A stretch of 64,000 nt of DNA from NCBI RefSeq assembly GCF_013374095.1, contig NZ_AP022672.1, forward strand, positions 3,573,072 through 3,637,071, written 5' to 3'. The notes beneath the pieces are model-generated. The model saw only the letters and a program-made list of their open reading frames with translations. It did not search any database and was not told where the DNA came from. Positions 63,598 through 64,000 of this stretch are shown in pieces (the first letter of the stretch is position 1; every line of letters begins with the position of its first letter). This stretch comes from Sphingomonas sp. HMP6. Its GTDB lineage: Bacteria; Pseudomonadota; Alphaproteobacteria; Sphingomonadales; Sphingomonadaceae. The position numbers and the translations under genes were made by a program.

Positions 63598-64000
63598 TCG
63601 TCTGCGCGGTTTTACATATTTAGGCGTACGGGAAAGAACGTATTGCGAACCGCGTTTTTGACGCTCGCTGACAAACGTAGGACTTGCCACGATTCGCATA
63701 AAGTTCACGGAAGTGTAACGATTATTATCGTTATATTTCATTGGTTTATAAGTTTTCTGACGCGAAACCGTGGGCAAATGCGAGTCAACCGGATTATTTC
63801 AAAAATCTGACAGCCGTGGCTCTTGCCCGACTCGCTGCGATCTTCATAACTGTCCCTCCGACGCGCAGACGATTGTCTCGCGACTCAAATCGAACGGCAT
63901 AGTCAGACGGACTGCGTTTCCGGCTGATGGGAACTTTGTCTGTCGTATAGCGCTCGTTTCGCATGCGTAACGAGCTTAAAAATAAAGGTTTAGTGTCGAC
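63598..64000. promoter_or_regulatory. AT-rich intergenic region, probable upstream of dnaA
   Basis: 403 bases without a gene; AT content is well above the rest of the window, especially 63690-63770. GANTC sites (the CcrM methylation target) occur at 63691, 63782, 63829 and 63882. No perfect DnaA box was found. The gene order to the left predicts dnaA to the right. No promoter boxes are called. Confidence 0.4.

Noticed and set aside
63690..63780. DnaA boxes in the AT-rich right edge
   Set aside because: I looked for TTATNCACA on both strands and saw only poor matches, so no boxes are called.
1..64000. CRISPR arrays, prophage, insertion sequences
   Set aside because: No regularly spaced repeats, transposase, integrase or phage structural genes were recognised anywhere in the window.

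Overview
The window looks like a chromosomal segment of a Sphingomonas-type alphaproteobacterium. This rests on high GC, the look of the housekeeping proteins, sphingomonad-style palindromic repeats, and the gene order dut - coaB/coaC - ubiB - ubiE - mutM - rpsT. In alphaproteobacteria that order sits next to dnaA. The assignment is from pattern recognition only; no database search was run.

Region 1 (1-11.75 kb) is core genome. It holds a histidine kinase cut by the left edge and a convergent, overlapping LuxR-type response regulator coupled to an unknown Cys-rich membrane protein. After these come tRNA-Glu(CTC), a 48-residue lmo0937-type membrane peptide, class II DAHP synthase with an in-frame upstream HTH domain preceded by two operator-like dyads, a D-2-hydroxyacid dehydrogenase, cysS, rpsU, an FKBP-type isomerase, and a cyanide-insensitive-type cydAB operon with a DUF2474 peptide.

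Region 2 (11.8-55.4 kb) is a very large exopolysaccharide/capsule locus of the Wzx/Wzy type. The plus-strand part makes nucleotide sugars (galU, rfbA, rfbB), primes the lipid carrier (polyprenyl glycosylphosphotransferase) and exports and regulates the polymer (Wza-like lipoprotein, Wzc-like tyrosine kinase, an unknown envelope protein, an O-antigen ligase/polymerase-like protein). A perfect 10-bp hairpin at 25.05 kb separates it from a convergent, roughly 21-kb minus-strand operon with many stop/start overlaps. That operon carries eight glycosyltransferases, Wzx, Wzy, CDP-glucose enzymes (RfbF, RfbG), two GDP-mannose dehydratases, GDP-fucose synthase, UDP-xylose synthase, UDP-glucuronate 4-epimerase, two FkbM-like proteins and an acyltransferase. 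A ninth glycosyltransferase lies at 16.4-17.6 kb. WecB and WecC add UDP-ManNAcA. A plus-strand cassette (acyltransferase, NAD-dependent epimerase, GMC oxidoreductase, truncated ORF) interrupts the minus-strand order at 47.5-51.9 kb. It is bounded by copies of the wecC 3' end, which suggests insertion by recombination. The precursor set implies a heteropolymer rich in 6-deoxyhexoses and uronic acids, with acyl and possibly methyl decoration.

Region 3 (55.4-64 kb) is housekeeping again: moeB/thiF-like, a TonB-C-like protein, dut, DUF3072, separate coaB and coaC, a polytopic membrane protein, ubiB, ubiE, mutM, rpsT. Two large inverted repeats lie between these genes. The AT-rich right edge carries four GANTC sites and is probably the dnaA upstream region.
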